Program-made: the position numbers and the translations under genes | Notes under the pieces: model-generated | Told to the model about the DNA's origin: nothing | Database searches by the model: none | What the model saw: the letters and a program-made list of their open reading frames with translations, nothing else | From: Skermanella rosea | GTDB lineage: Bacteria > Pseudomonadota > Alphaproteobacteria > Azospirillales > Azospirillaceae | Length of the DNA: 64,000 nt | Assembly (NCBI RefSeq): GCF_016806835.2 | Contig: NZ_CP086111.1 | Span: 1,995,001 to 2,059,000 of the forward strand | Reading direction: 5' to 3' | Shown: positions 53,486-63,647 of the stretch, piece by piece | How positions within the stretch are numbered: the first letter of the stretch is position 1 | Layout of the letters: every line of letters starts with the position of its first letter

Positions 53486-55195
53486 ATGGCCTATCGCATC
53501 GACCGCTCCGACTATGCCGCCATGTTCGGCCCGACCACCGGCGACCGCGTCCGCCTCGCCGACACCGAACTGATCGTCGAGGTGGAGGCGGACCACACCA
53601 TCTACGGTGAGGAGGTCAAGTTCGGCGGCGGCAAGGTGATCCGCGACGGGATGGGACAGTCCCAGGTGACCCGCCAGGGCGGCGCCGTCGATACGGTCAT
53701 CACCAACGCGCTGATCGTCGACCACTGGGGCATCGTCAAGGCCGACATCGGCATCCGGGACGGCCGGATCGCCGCCATCGGCAAGGCCGGGAACCCCGAC
53801 GTGCAGCCCGGCGTCACGATCGTCGTCGGTCCCGGCACCGAGGTGATCGCCGGCGAGGGGAAGATCGTCACGGCCGGCGGCCTTGATGTGCATATCCACG
53901 CGATCTGCCCGCAGCAGGCGGAGGAGGCGCTCTACAGCGGCGTCACCACGCTGATGGGCGGCGGGACGGGACCGGCGGCGGGAACCTCCGCCACGACCTG
54001 CACGCCGGGGCCGTGGCACATCGCCCGCATGCTTCAGGCGGTCGAGGCGCTGCCGGTCAATTTCGGCCTGTTCGGCAAGGGCAACGCCAGCCAGCCGGCG
54101 GCGCTGGTCGAGCAGGTCAGGGCAGGGGTGTGCGCGCTGAAGCTGCACGAGGACTGGGGGACGACTCCCCAGGCGATCGACACCTGCCTGACCGTCGCCG
54201 ACGAGATGGACGTCGCGGTCGCCATCCATACCGACACGCTGAACGAATCGGGCTTCGTCGAGGATACCATCGCGGCCTTCAAGGGCCGCAGCATCCACGC
54301 GTTCCATACCGAAGGCGCCGGCGGCGGCCATGCGCCCGACATCATCAAGCTGTGCGGCCTGGGCAACGTGCTGCCCAGCTCCACCAACCCGACCCGGCCC
54401 TTCACGGTCAACACGGTGGACGAGCACCTGGACATGCTGATGGTCTGCCACCACCTCGACCCGCGCATTCCCGAGGACGTCGCCTTCGCCGAGAGCCGCA
54501 TCCGGCGCGAGACCATCGCCGCCGAGGACATCCTGCACGACCTCGGCGCCTTTTCCATGATCTCCTCGGACAGCCAGGCCATGGGGCGGGTCGGCGAGGT
54601 GATCATCCGGACGTGGCAGACGGCGGACAAGATGAAGCGCCAGCGGGGCGCGCTGCCGGAGGAGCGGGGCGACAACGACAATTTCAGGGTCAAGCGCTAC
54701 ATCGCCAAATACACCATCAACCCCGCCCTGACCCACGGGGTGGCCGACCATGTCGGCTCGGTCGCGGTCGGCAAGCTGGCGGACCTCGTGATCTGGTCGC
54801 CGGCCTTCTTCGGGGTCAAGCCGGACATGATCCTGAAGTGCGGCATGATCGCGGGCGCGGTCATGGGCGATCCCAACGCGTCGATCCCGACGCCCCAGCC
54901 CGTCCATTACAGGCCCATGTTCGGGGCGATGGGCAGGGCGCTCACGGTCAGCTCGGTCACCTTCGTCAGCCAGGCCGGGCTGGAGAACGACCCCGCGGCC
55001 CGGCTCGGCCTGATGCGGCCGCTCGTGCCGGTCCGGGGCATCCGCTCGGTTGGCAAGAAGCAGATGGTCCACAACGACATGACCCCGGTGATCGAGGTCG
55101 ATCCCGAGACCTACGAGGTGCGGGCCGACGGCCAGCTCCTGACCTGCGAGCCCGCGGACGTGCTGCCGCTCGCCCAGCGCTACTTCCTGTTCTGA
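53486..55195 (+). CDS. ureC: Urease subunit alpha
   Basis: The catalytic subunit, 569 residues, hydrolyses urea to ammonia and carbamate at a dinickel site. Nickel ligands and catalytic residues are present: the His pair in [13 protein letters not shown], the carbamylated Lys in [13 protein letters not shown], His in [13 protein letters not shown] and [14 protein letters not shown], the flap Cys and His in [13 protein letters not shown], and the Asp in [11 protein letters not shown]. The residue after the second His of the HxH pair is Ala where Klebsiella has Trp. Length and C-terminus (AQRYFLF) are normal. Confidence 0.96.
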   Translation: MAYRIDRSDYAAMFGPTTGDRVRLADTELIVEVEADHTIYGEEVKFGGGKVIRDGMGQSQVTRQGGAVDTVITNALIVDHWGIVKADIGIRDGRIAAIGKAGNPDVQPGVTIVVGPGTEVIAGEGKIVTAGGLDVHIHAICPQQAEEALYSGVTTLMGGGTGPAAGTSATTCTPGPWHIARMLQAVEALPVNFGLFGKGNASQPAALVEQVRAGVCALKLHEDWGTTPQAIDTCLTVADEMDVAVAIHTDTLNESGFVEDTIAAFKGRSIHAFHTEGAGGGHAPDIIKLCGLGNVLPSSTNPTRPFTVNTVDEHLDMLMVCHHLDPRIPEDVAFAESRIRRETIAAEDILHDLGAFSMISSDSQAMGRVGEVIIRTWQTADKMKRQRGALPEERGDNDNFRVKRYIAKYTINPALTHGVADHVGSVAVGKLADLVIWSPAFFGVKPDMILKCGMIAGAVMGDPNASIPTPQPVHYRPMFGAMGRALTVSSVTFVSQAGLENDPAARLGLMRPLVPVRGIRSVGKKQMVHNDMTPVIEVDPETYEVRADGQLLTCEPADVLPLAQRYFLF

Positions 55196-55218
55196 TTTCC
55201 GCTTTTCCGAGACCCCGC

Positions 55219-55665
55219 ATGCTCCGCCGCGCCACCCGAGTCCACCCCGCCGGCCACTGGCCCACCGATGCCGCCGCCGGTACCGTCACCCTTGCCTTCG
55301 ACGACCGCTTCCGCCGCCGTATCCAGCTCAACGACGATTCGGGGGCGCCGTTCCTGCTCGACCTCGCGCGCGCCGTGGTCCTGAACGACGGCGACGCCCT
55401 GGAACTTGACGACGGCACCTGCATCGCCGTGCGCGCCGCCGACGAGGATCTGGCGGAGGTGACCTGCGCCACCCCCGAGACCCTGGCCCGCATCGCCTGG
55501 CACCTGGGCAACCGGCATCTTCCGGTACAGATCGCCGGCGCCGCCGTCCGACTCCGCTGGGACCATGTGATCGTCGAGATGCTGCAAGGGCTCGGCGCCG
55601 ACGTGGTCCGGCTGCGCGCGGCCTTCACGCCGGAAGCCGGCGCCTATGCGCATCATGACCACTGA
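55219..55665 (+). CDS. ureE: Urease accessory protein UreE
   Basis: UreE is the nickel chaperone of urease maturation. The 148-residue protein has the peptide-binding N-domain (VTLAFDDRFRRRIQLNDDSG) and the metal-binding segment with ARIAWHLGNRHLPVQI (conserved His in GNRH). The C-terminus ends in a short His cluster (AYAHHDH), much shorter than the His-rich tails of some homologues. It is 23 nt behind ureC. Confidence 0.9.
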   Translation: MLRRATRVHPAGHWPTDAAAGTVTLAFDDRFRRRIQLNDDSGAPFLLDLARAVVLNDGDALELDDGTCIAVRAADEDLAEVTCATPETLARIAWHLGNRHLPVQIAGAAVRLRWDHVIVEMLQGLGADVVRLRAAFTPEAGAYAHHDH

Positions 55666-56376
55666 AGACCCGGCGGCCGGATCCGCCCCGGTCGATACCG
55701 GGCACCTGACGCGGCTGCTCGCCTGGATGTCGCCGGGCTTCCCGATCGGCGGCTACACCTACAGCCACGGGATCGAGTACGCGGTCGAGGCCGGACGGGT
55801 CCGGGACCGGGAGTCGCTGGTCTCCTGGATCGAGGCGATCCTGCTGCACGGTGCGGGATGGACCGATGCCGTCCTGTTCACGGCCGCCGCCCGCGCCGTG
55901 CGGCAGGACGACGAGGCGGCCCTGCGGTGGGCGGCGGAACGGGCCGACGCGATGCGCGGCAGCAGCGAGCTGGCGCTGGAGAGCACCGCCCAGGGGACCG
56001 CGTTCCTCTCGACGGTGAAGGCCACCTGGCCCCCCGCCGGGCTGGATCGCTGGGCGCAGGTGCTTGCCGCCACCGGCCGGCCGCCGGCCCACGCCGTCGC
56101 CGTGGCCGTCGTCACCGCCTGCGCCGGCATTCACGCCGAGGCGGCGCTGTGCGCCTTCCTGCACGGCTTCGCGGCGAACCTCGTCTCCGCAGGGGTGCGG
56201 CTGGTCCCGCTCGGCCAGACCGACGGGCAGCGCGCGATAGCGCGGCTCGATCCGGTCCTGCACCGCGTCGCGTCCGATGCCCTTGCCGCCGATCCCGCCG
56301 ACCTGGGATCCAGGGCGCCCCTGGTCGACTGGGCCGCGATGTCCCACGAAACCCAATATACGAGGTTGTTCCGCTC

Positions 56377-56380
<4 letters not shown>
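55655..56380 (+). CDS. ureF: Urease accessory protein UreF
   Basis: UreF controls nickel loading with UreD and UreG. The protein is all-helical, with the family opening [20 protein letters not shown] and the conserved segments [20 protein letters not shown] and [20 protein letters not shown]. The start is uncertain: ATG at 55655 (used here) or ATG at 55646, and both overlap the end of ureE. No clear ribosome site. The end overlaps ureG by 4 nt. Confidence 0.9.
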
Positions 56381-57526
<1,146 letters not shown>

Positions 57527-57830
57527 CCCGCCCGACGGCGCACCGGAATTCGACGCCTGATGCGCGCCGGCCCCGCGAGGGGCCGGCGCGCATCGTTTAT
57601 GCAACCGGTATTACCAGTGCGTTACAAGCATATACTGATTATATTTCAAGCAGTTCCGGAATGGTCGAGTGTTTCGTAAACACTATGAAATTGCCATCCA
57701 TGTGTGCTAAGTTGCATTCGCCTGTGTAGGGAACCGGGTGTTCCGTCGCAGGACAGCGTGTCGCGGACAAAACGATAACACGGTCCCCCAGGGGGGCGAC
57801 CGCGACGCACGTGCCAACCGGGGGAGGCGA
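57527..57830. other. Intergenic region with terminator and AT-rich leader
   Basis: A GC-rich terminator occupies 57562-57591. After it, 57595-57720 is AT-rich and should carry the promoter of the ABC transporter operon. No gene was seen. Confidence 0.5.
57562..57591 (+). terminator. Probable terminator after the DUF2892-like gene
   Basis: A perfect 13-bp GC-rich stem (57562-57574 with 57579-57591) closes a GCGA loop and is followed by an ATCGTTTAT tail. The T-run is short, but the stem is very stable. Confidence 0.65.
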
Positions 57831-58589
57831 ATGCAGGGCGAAAACATACTTGAAACCCGGAATCTGACGAAGGAATTCAAGGGCTTCATCGCGGTCAAGG
57901 ACGTCAACCTGCAGGTTCGCCGCGGCAGCATCCACGCCCTGATCGGGCCGAACGGGGCGGGCAAGACGACGGTCTTCAACCTGCTGACCAAGTTCCTGAC
58001 GCCGAGCGGCGGGCAGATCCTGTTCAACGGCAACGACATCACCCGGGTCAAGCCGGCCGACATCGCCCGGCGCGGCCTCGTACGCTCGTTCCAGATCAGC
58101 GCCGTGTTCCCGCACCTGACCTGCCTGGAGAACGTACGCGTGGCGCTGCAGAAGCGCCTGCGCGGCGACAGCTTCGACTTCTGGCGCTCGGAGACGACGC
58201 TGCACGCGCTGAACGGCCAGGCCGACGACCTGCTCGACCAGGTCAACCTGGCGGCCTACCGCGACATCCCGGCGGTCGAGCTGCCCTACGGGCGCAAGCG
58301 GGCGCTGGAGATCGCGACCACGCTGGCGCTGGAGCCGGAGCTGATGCTGCTCGACGAGCCGATGGCCGGCATGGGCCACGAGGACATCGACCACACCGCG
58401 GCGCTGATCCGCAAGGTCTCGGCCGACCGCACCATCCTGATGGTCGAGCACAACCTGTCGGTCGTGTCCGACCTGTCGGACAAGATCACGGTGCTGCGCC
58501 GGGGCGAGATCCTGGCCGAGGGACCCTACGCCGTGGTGTCGAAGGACCCGCAGGTGATGGAAGCGTACATGGGGACGGGACATGCCTGA
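57831..58589 (+). CDS. ABC transporter ATP-binding protein (LivG type)
   Basis: A 252-residue ATPase of the branched-chain amino acid-type (HAAT) transporter family. Walker A is LIGPNGAGKTTVFNLL, the Q-loop is in RSFQISAVFPHLTCLE, and the signature-type segment is VELPYGRKRALEIATTLALE (a YGRKR signature). Walker B is LMLLDEPMAGM, and the switch His is in MVEHNLSVVSDL. The ATG follows GGGAGG. First gene of the operon: two ATPases, binding protein, two permeases. Confidence 0.88.
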   Translation: MQGENILETRNLTKEFKGFIAVKDVNLQVRRGSIHALIGPNGAGKTTVFNLLTKFLTPSGGQILFNGNDITRVKPADIARRGLVRSFQISAVFPHLTCLENVRVALQKRLRGDSFDFWRSETTLHALNGQADDLLDQVNLAAYRDIPAVELPYGRKRALEIATTLALEPELMLLDEPMAGMGHEDIDHTAALIRKVSADRTILMVEHNLSVVSDLSDKITVLRRGEILAEGPYAVVSKDPQVMEAYMGTGHA

Positions 58590-59304
58590 CGGGGCCGCGA
58601 CGACGACGGGGATGCTGGAGATCCGGGATCTCCACGCCTTCTACGGCGAGAGCCACATCCTGCACGGGGTCGGGCTGGAGGTGCGGCGGGGCGAGGTGGT
58701 GACGCTGCTGGGGCGCAACGGCGCCGGCAAGACCACGACGATGCGCTCGATCATGGGCATCGTGGGCCGGCGGACCGGCTCGATCCGGCTGAACGGGACG
58801 GAGCTGGTGAATCTTCCGTCGAACCGGATCGCCCGGCTGGGCATCGGCTACGTTCCGGAGGAGCGGGGGATCTTCTCCAGCCTGAACGTGGAGGAGAACC
58901 TGATGCTGCCGCCGACGATCAAGGCGGGCGGGATGGAGGTGGAGGCGATCTACCGGCTGTTCCCGAACCTGAAGGAGCGGCGCAAGAGCCAGGGGACGCG
59001 GCTGTCGGGGGGCGAGCAGCAGATGCTGGCGATCGGGCGGATCCTGCGGACCGGGGCCGACCTGATCCTGCTGGACGAGCCGACCGAGGGCTTGGCGCCG
59101 GTGATCATCCAGCAGATCGGGCGGGTGGTCCGGGAGCTGAAGCGGAGCGGCTTCACGATCCTGCTGGTCGAGCAGAACTTCCGCTTCGCCGCCACCATCG
59201 CGGACCGCCACTACGTGATGGAGGAGGGACACATCGTCGACATGATCCCGAACGACCAGCTCGAAGCCAACATGCACAAGCTGCATGAGTATCTCGGCGT
59301 CTGA
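58582..59304 (+). CDS. ABC transporter ATP-binding protein (LivF type)
   Basis: The second ATPase, 240 residues. Walker A is LLGRNGAGKTTTMRSI, the signature is RLSGGEQQMLAIGRIL, Walker B is LILLDEPTEGLAP and the switch His position is Gln in LLVEQNFRFAA, as is usual for LivF. The middle has GYVPEERGIFSSLNVEENL. Its start overlaps the upstream gene by 8 nt. It pairs with the LivG-type ATPase. Confidence 0.9.
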   Translation: MPDGAATTTGMLEIRDLHAFYGESHILHGVGLEVRRGEVVTLLGRNGAGKTTTMRSIMGIVGRRTGSIRLNGTELVNLPSNRIARLGIGYVPEERGIFSSLNVEENLMLPPTIKAGGMEVEAIYRLFPNLKERRKSQGTRLSGGEQQMLAIGRILRTGADLILLDEPTEGLAPVIIQQIGRVVRELKRSGFTILLVEQNFRFAATIADRHYVMEEGHIVDMIPNDQLEANMHKLHEYLGV

Positions 59305-59333
59305 TCCGGGCGCCGGAAAGCCGGGCAGGCAAG

Positions 59334-59351
59334 ACCGGGCTCACGCCCGGG
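59334..59351 (+). repeat. Hairpin between the ATPase and binding-protein genes
   Basis: CCGGGC and GCCCGG arms (59335-59340 and 59345-59350) enclose a TCAC loop. Such hairpins before the binding-protein gene often give more binding protein than permease by protecting downstream RNA. That role is inferred. Confidence 0.4.
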
Positions 59352-59382
59352 CAACGACCAACAACAATGATGATGAATAGGG

Positions 59383-60609
59383 ATGCTGAACATGCTCAAG
59401 AAACTTCTCGCCGGCACCGCCACTCTCGCCCTGGCGGTCGGCGCCGTCACCGGTGCCGCGAATGCCCAGATCTCCGGAGATACCGTCAAGATCGGCGTCC
59501 TGACCGACAAGTCGAGCCTCTATGCCGACGTTTCGGGTGAGGGTTCCGTCGTCGCCGCCCAGTTGGCGGTGGAGGAATTCGGCGGCAAGGCGGCCGGCAA
59601 GCCCGTCCAGATCATCTCGGCCGACCACCAGAACAAGGCCGACATCTCGTCCAACATCGCCCGGCAGTGGTTCGACACCGAGGGCGTCGACGCCATCGCC
59701 GACCTGGTCACCTCCTCGACCGCGCTCGCCGTGCAGGAGGTCGCCCGCGACAAGGGCAAGGTGACCCTGATCTCCGGTGCCGCGACCTCGCGCCTGACCG
59801 GCGACGCCTGCTCGCCGACCGGCTTCCACTGGGCCTACGACACCTATGCGCTCGCGGTCGGCACCGGACGCGCGATGGTCCAGGAGGGCGGCAAGACCTG
59901 GTTCTTCCTGACCGCCGACTACGCCTTCGGCCACTCTCTGGAAGCCGACGTCACCCGCGAGGTCAAGGCGCTGGGCGGCGAGGTCAAGGGCAGCGTCCGC
60001 CATCCGCTGAACAACTCCGACTTCTCGTCCTTCCTGCTCCAGGCCCAGGGATCGGGCGCCCAGGTCATCGGCCTCGCCAACGCCGGCACCGACACCACCA
60101 ACTCGATCAAGCAGGCGGCCGAGTTCGGCATCACCAGCTCGGGCCAGTCGCTCGCCGGCCTGCTGCTGTTCATCTCCGACGTGGACTCCCTCGGGCTCCA
60201 GATCGCCCAGGGCCTGTCGCTGACCACCGGCTTCTACTGGGACATGGACGACGAGACCCGGGCCTGGTCGGCCAAGTACGAGCAGAAGACCGGCAAGAAG
60301 CCGACCATGGTGCAGGCCGGCGTCTATTCCTCGGTCCTGCATTATCTGCGCGCCGTCGACGCCGCCGGCACCGACGACGGGCTGAAGGTCGCGAACAAGA
60401 TGAAGGAGCTGCCGGTCAAGGACATGTTCGCCAAGAACGGCAAGATCCTGGCCAACGGCCGCATGGCCCACGACATGTACCTGGCGCGCGTGAAGCAGCC
60501 GTCGCAGTCGAAGGGGCGCTGGGACTATTACGACATCCTGCGCACGATCCCCGCCGACGAGGCGTACCAGAAGGCGGAGCTGAGCGGCTGCCCCTTCACC
60601 AAGAAGTGA
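59383..60609 (+). CDS. ABC transporter substrate-binding protein (HAAT type)
   Basis: A 408-residue periplasmic binding protein with signal peptide (residues 1-26, ending ANAQ). The mature part begins DTVKIGVLTDKSSLYADVSG, followed by AVEEFGGKAAGKPVQIISAD and TSSTALAVQEVARDKGKVTL. It resembles the long HAAT proteins that bind organic acids or unusual amino acids, more than the UrtA-type urea protein. The ligand is unknown. The gene follows a hairpin 32 nt upstream. Confidence 0.85.
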   Translation: MLNMLKKLLAGTATLALAVGAVTGAANAQISGDTVKIGVLTDKSSLYADVSGEGSVVAAQLAVEEFGGKAAGKPVQIISADHQNKADISSNIARQWFDTEGVDAIADLVTSSTALAVQEVARDKGKVTLISGAATSRLTGDACSPTGFHWAYDTYALAVGTGRAMVQEGGKTWFFLTADYAFGHSLEADVTREVKALGGEVKGSVRHPLNNSDFSSFLLQAQGSGAQVIGLANAGTDTTNSIKQAAEFGITSSGQSLAGLLLFISDVDSLGLQIAQGLSLTTGFYWDMDDETRAWSAKYEQKTGKKPTMVQAGVYSSVLHYLRAVDAAGTDDGLKVANKMKELPVKDMFAKNGKILANGRMAHDMYLARVKQPSQSKGRWDYYDILRTIPADEAYQKAELSGCPFTKK

Positions 60610-60647
60610 GTCGCGGTCGATCCGAACGATAGGGAGGAACCGACGAA

Positions 60648-61535
60648 ATGATGGAGCTGCTGGGGGTTCCGCCCCAGGTCCTGTTCGGTCAGCTCCTGCT
60701 GGGGCTGATCAACGGGTCCTTCTACGCCCTGCTGAGCCTCGGGCTGGCCGTCATCTTCGGCATGCTCAACGTCATCAACTTCGCGCACGGCGCCCAGTAC
60801 ATGCTGGGCGCCTTCGCGGCGTGGATGCTGCTGAAGTTCGCCGGGATCAACTACTGGCTGGCCCTGGTGCTGGCCCCGGTGCTGGTCGGCCTGCTCGGCG
60901 TCGTGCTCGAGAAGCTGATGCTCAGCCGGCTCTACAAGCTCGACCACCTCTACGGCCTGCTGCTCACCTTCGGCCTCGCCCTGATCATCGAGGGCATGTT
61001 CCGACACTGGTACGGCGTCTCCGGACAGCCCTACCCGATCCCCCAGGCGCTCGCCGGCGGCTACAACCTCGGCTTCATGTTCCTGCCGACATACCGCGGC
61101 TGGGTCGTCGCCGTCTCGCTGGTGGTCTGCTTCGGCACCTGGTTCATGATCGAGCGCACGAGGCTGGGAGCATACCTGCGCGCCGCCACCGAGAACCCGG
61201 TGCTGGTCCAGGCCTTCGGCATCAACGTCCCGGTCATGATCACCGCCACGTACGGCTTCGGCGTGGCGCTCGCCGGCCTGGCCGGCGTGCTCGCGGCGCC
61301 GATCTACCAGGTCAACCCGCTGATGGGATCGCACCTCATCATCGTCGTCTTCGCCGTCGTCGTGATCGGCGGCATGGGCTCGATCCTCGGGGCCGTGCTG
61401 ACCGGCTTCATGCTCGGCATCCTGGAGGGCTTCACCAAGGTGTTCTACCCCGAGGCCTCCAACATCGTGATCTTCGTCGTGATGGCCGTGGTGCTGCTGA
61501 TCAAGCCGGCCGGTCTGTTCGGACGGGAGAAGTAA
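60648..61535 (+). CDS. Branched-chain amino acid-type permease (LivH)
   Basis: A 295-residue inner-membrane permease with eight hydrophobic helices. Diagnostic segments are LINGSFYALLSLGLAVIFGM, NVINFAHGAQYMLGAFAAW and, at the end, VVVIGGMGSILGAVLTGFML. A GGGAGG site lies 12 nt before the ATG. It forms the channel with the LivM protein next to it. Confidence 0.92.
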   Translation: MMELLGVPPQVLFGQLLLGLINGSFYALLSLGLAVIFGMLNVINFAHGAQYMLGAFAAWMLLKFAGINYWLALVLAPVLVGLLGVVLEKLMLSRLYKLDHLYGLLLTFGLALIIEGMFRHWYGVSGQPYPIPQALAGGYNLGFMFLPTYRGWVVAVSLVVCFGTWFMIERTRLGAYLRAATENPVLVQAFGINVPVMITATYGFGVALAGLAGVLAAPIYQVNPLMGSHLIIVVFAVVVIGGMGSILGAVLTGFMLGILEGFTKVFYPEASNIVIFVVMAVVLLIKPAGLFGREK

Positions 61536-61538
61536 GCC

Positions 61539-62525
61539 ATGGCAACCCATTCCCATAGCGAGGCCCTGCGGGCCGGCACGCCGCCGCAGGCCCGCCAGGG
61601 CTCGCCCGCGCTGAAATGGGCGGCGCTGGCGGCGCTGCTGCTGGTGGCGCTGGCAGCACCCTTCCAGCTCTATCCGGTGTTCCTGGCCAAGGCGCTGTGC
61701 TTCGCGCTGTTCGCCTGCGCCTTCAACCTGCTGATCGGCTATGTCGGGCTGCTGTCGTTCGGCCACGCGGCGTTCTTCGGCTCGGCCGCCTACGTGACCG
61801 CCCACGCGGTCAAGGTGTGGGGGCTGACGCCGGAGCTGGGCATCCTGCTCGGCGTCGCGGTGGCGGCGCTGTTCGGGCTGGCGTTCGGCTACCTGGCGAT
61901 CCGGCGGCAGGGGATCTACTTCGCGATGGTGACGCTGGCGCTGTCGCAGATGGTGTTCTTCCTGGCGCTCCAGCTGCCGTTCACCGGCGGCGAGGACGGC
62001 ATCCAGGCGGTGCCGCGGGGCCACCTGTTCGGGCTGGTCGACCTGGGCGACAACCTGACCATGTACTACTTCGTGCTGGCGGTGTTCCTGGCCGGGTTCC
62101 TGCTGATCTACCGCACCATCCACTCGCCGTTCGGCCAGGTGCTGAAGGCGATCCGGGAGAACGAGCCGCGGGCGGTGTCGCTGGGCTACAAGGTGGAGCA
62201 GTACAAGCTGGCGGCCTTCGTGATGTCGGCGGCGCTGGCAGGCCTCGCCGGCGGGACCAAGGCGATCGTGTTCCAGTTGGCCTCGCTGACCGACATCACC
62301 TGGCAGATGTCGGGCGAGGTGGTGCTGATGACGCTGCTGGGCGGGCTCGGCACGATCTTCGGACCCGTCGTCGGCGCCTTCCTGGTGGTCACCCTGCAGA
62401 ACTACCTGGCCGGCACCCAGCTCCCCGTCACCGTGGTCACCGGCGTCATCTTCGTCGTCTGCGTCCTGCTGTTCCGCCGCGGCATCGTCGGCGAGATCGC
62501 CGCACGCCTCAAGCCCAGGGGCTGA
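61539..62525 (+). CDS. Branched-chain amino acid-type permease (LivM)
   Basis: The second permease, 328 residues. It has NLLIGYVGLLSFGHAAFFGS, the loop IRRQGIYFAMVTLALSQMVF and the transmission loop AIRENEPRAVSLGYKVEQYK, all family signatures, and closes with VLMTLLGGLGTIFGPVVGAF. It follows LivH by 3 nt and is the last gene of the operon. A strong terminator follows. Confidence 0.92.
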   Translation: MATHSHSEALRAGTPPQARQGSPALKWAALAALLLVALAAPFQLYPVFLAKALCFALFACAFNLLIGYVGLLSFGHAAFFGSAAYVTAHAVKVWGLTPELGILLGVAVAALFGLAFGYLAIRRQGIYFAMVTLALSQMVFFLALQLPFTGGEDGIQAVPRGHLFGLVDLGDNLTMYYFVLAVFLAGFLLIYRTIHSPFGQVLKAIRENEPRAVSLGYKVEQYKLAAFVMSAALAGLAGGTKAIVFQLASLTDITWQMSGEVVLMTLLGGLGTIFGPVVGAFLVVTLQNYLAGTQLPVTVVTGVIFVVCVLLFRRGIVGEIAARLKPRG

Positions 62526-62900
62526 GGCTTCACCGTTTGTGGCCATGGACGGCGGCTACGGCCGCCGTCTTTGTTTTTATGGTCGGTGTAATCAAGATCT
62601 TGTCGTGCGCCACGACAGGCCCGCGGCAAGACCCCGCGAGGTTTTGTCCAGAATGGGCAGCTTCCACCTCTATCCAAAGGGCAGTTGCAATACGCCGAAG
62701 TGACGACCAGATGCTTGTGTGCGCTGCACCTAAGATAAATATTAAATGCTGGTTTTAACGTCTGTGCAGAAATTTCATCCAAAATTACTTTGCTGCACCC
62801 GCGATATCGTGATATAGCGGCGCAACAATCACAGTTAATCAACCGTTAACGTCCCGTCCGGCTTCGGCTCGGACGCGAAGCGATACCTGAGGAGTAGACG
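62526..62900. other. Intergenic region before the phasin gene
   Basis: After the terminator the region turns AT-rich (62720-62850). It holds two copies of GCTGCACC (62723-62730 and 62792-62799), possible sites for a PhaR-type regulator, and no gene. Confidence 0.45.
62548..62579 (+). terminator. Rho-independent terminator of the ABC transporter operon
   Basis: A 9-bp stem GACGGCGGC (62548-62556) with GCCGCCGTC (62561-62569) encloses a TACG loop, and is followed directly by a T-rich tract (TTTGTTTTTA). Confidence 0.85.
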
Positions 62901-63569
62901 ATGGCGACCGAAAAGGACACCACCACTCGCACCGCCAAGGACGCAGGTGAGGAAACGGTGAAGACCACCCGTGCCGCCGCCGCGGAGGCCGCGGATACCG
63001 GCAAGAAGGCTTCCCGCGAAGCTGCCGACGTCGCGGAGAAGGGCGCGGAAGTTGCTCAGAAGACCGCCGAGCAGGGCGCCGAGACCGTCAAGCGCGGCAT
63101 GGAAGCCGGCAGCGACGTCGCCGGGAAGGCCTCGCAGACGGTCGCCCGCGTCGCGGAGGACACCGCCGGAGCCGCCCGCCAGATGACCGAGCAGTCGAGC
63201 CAGCAGTTCGGCCGCGTCTTCAGCATGCAGGCCAAGGCTTCGGAGGAAGTCACCAAGCGGACCCAGCAGAACCTGGAAGTCATGATGCAGGCCAGCTCGG
63301 TCCTCGCCGACGGCTTCCAGTCGGTGATGCGCGAGTGGGTGAACTACACCCAGAGCGCGGTGCAGCGTAACATCGACGGCGTGAACTCGATCATGCGCGC
63401 CCGCACCGTTCAGGATCTGCTCGCCGCCCAGAGCGATCTCGTCAATGCCGAGGTCGAGCTTCTGCTGAACAGCAGCGTCAAGATTTCCGAGGTGACCGCC
63501 CGCGTCGCCAACGACGCCGCCCAGCGGATCAACGGGCAGGTCAAGCAGCAGGCCCGCAAGACCGCCTGA
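62901..63569 (+). CDS. Phasin family protein
   Basis: A 222-residue phasin that should coat polyhydroxyalkanoate granules. The N-terminal half is an Ala/Lys/Glu-rich helix (KKASREAADVAEKGAEVAQK). The core phasin domain (about 90-210) has SQQFGRVFSMQAKASEEVTK, MMQASSVLADGFQSVMREWV and AAQSDLVNAEVELLLNSSVK. A GAGGAG site precedes the ATG. A terminator follows. No PHA synthase gene is in the window. Confidence 0.88.
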   Translation: MATEKDTTTRTAKDAGEETVKTTRAAAAEAADTGKKASREAADVAEKGAEVAQKTAEQGAETVKRGMEAGSDVAGKASQTVARVAEDTAGAARQMTEQSSQQFGRVFSMQAKASEEVTKRTQQNLEVMMQASSVLADGFQSVMREWVNYTQSAVQRNIDGVNSIMRARTVQDLLAAQSDLVNAEVELLLNSSVKISEVTARVANDAAQRINGQVKQQARKTA

Positions 63570-63594
63570 TCCGGTTCATAAGCCAGGTCCGGTA

Positions 63595-63632
63595 AACGCC
63601 GCGGCTCCGAACGGGGCCGCGGCGTTTTCGTT
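63595..63632 (+). terminator. Terminator between convergent phasin and rlmJ genes
   Basis: A 14-bp stem with one G-T pair (63595-63608 with 63613-63626) and a 4-nt loop is followed by TTTCGTTAT. The mirror side ends the rlmJ transcript. Confidence 0.75.
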
Positions 63633-63647
63633 ATCCGGGGATCGGCC

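Noticed and set aside
57831-62525. Naming the transporter UrtABCDE because it lies near urease
   Set aside because: Gene order and binding-protein motifs do not specifically fit Urt; only the superfamily can be supported.
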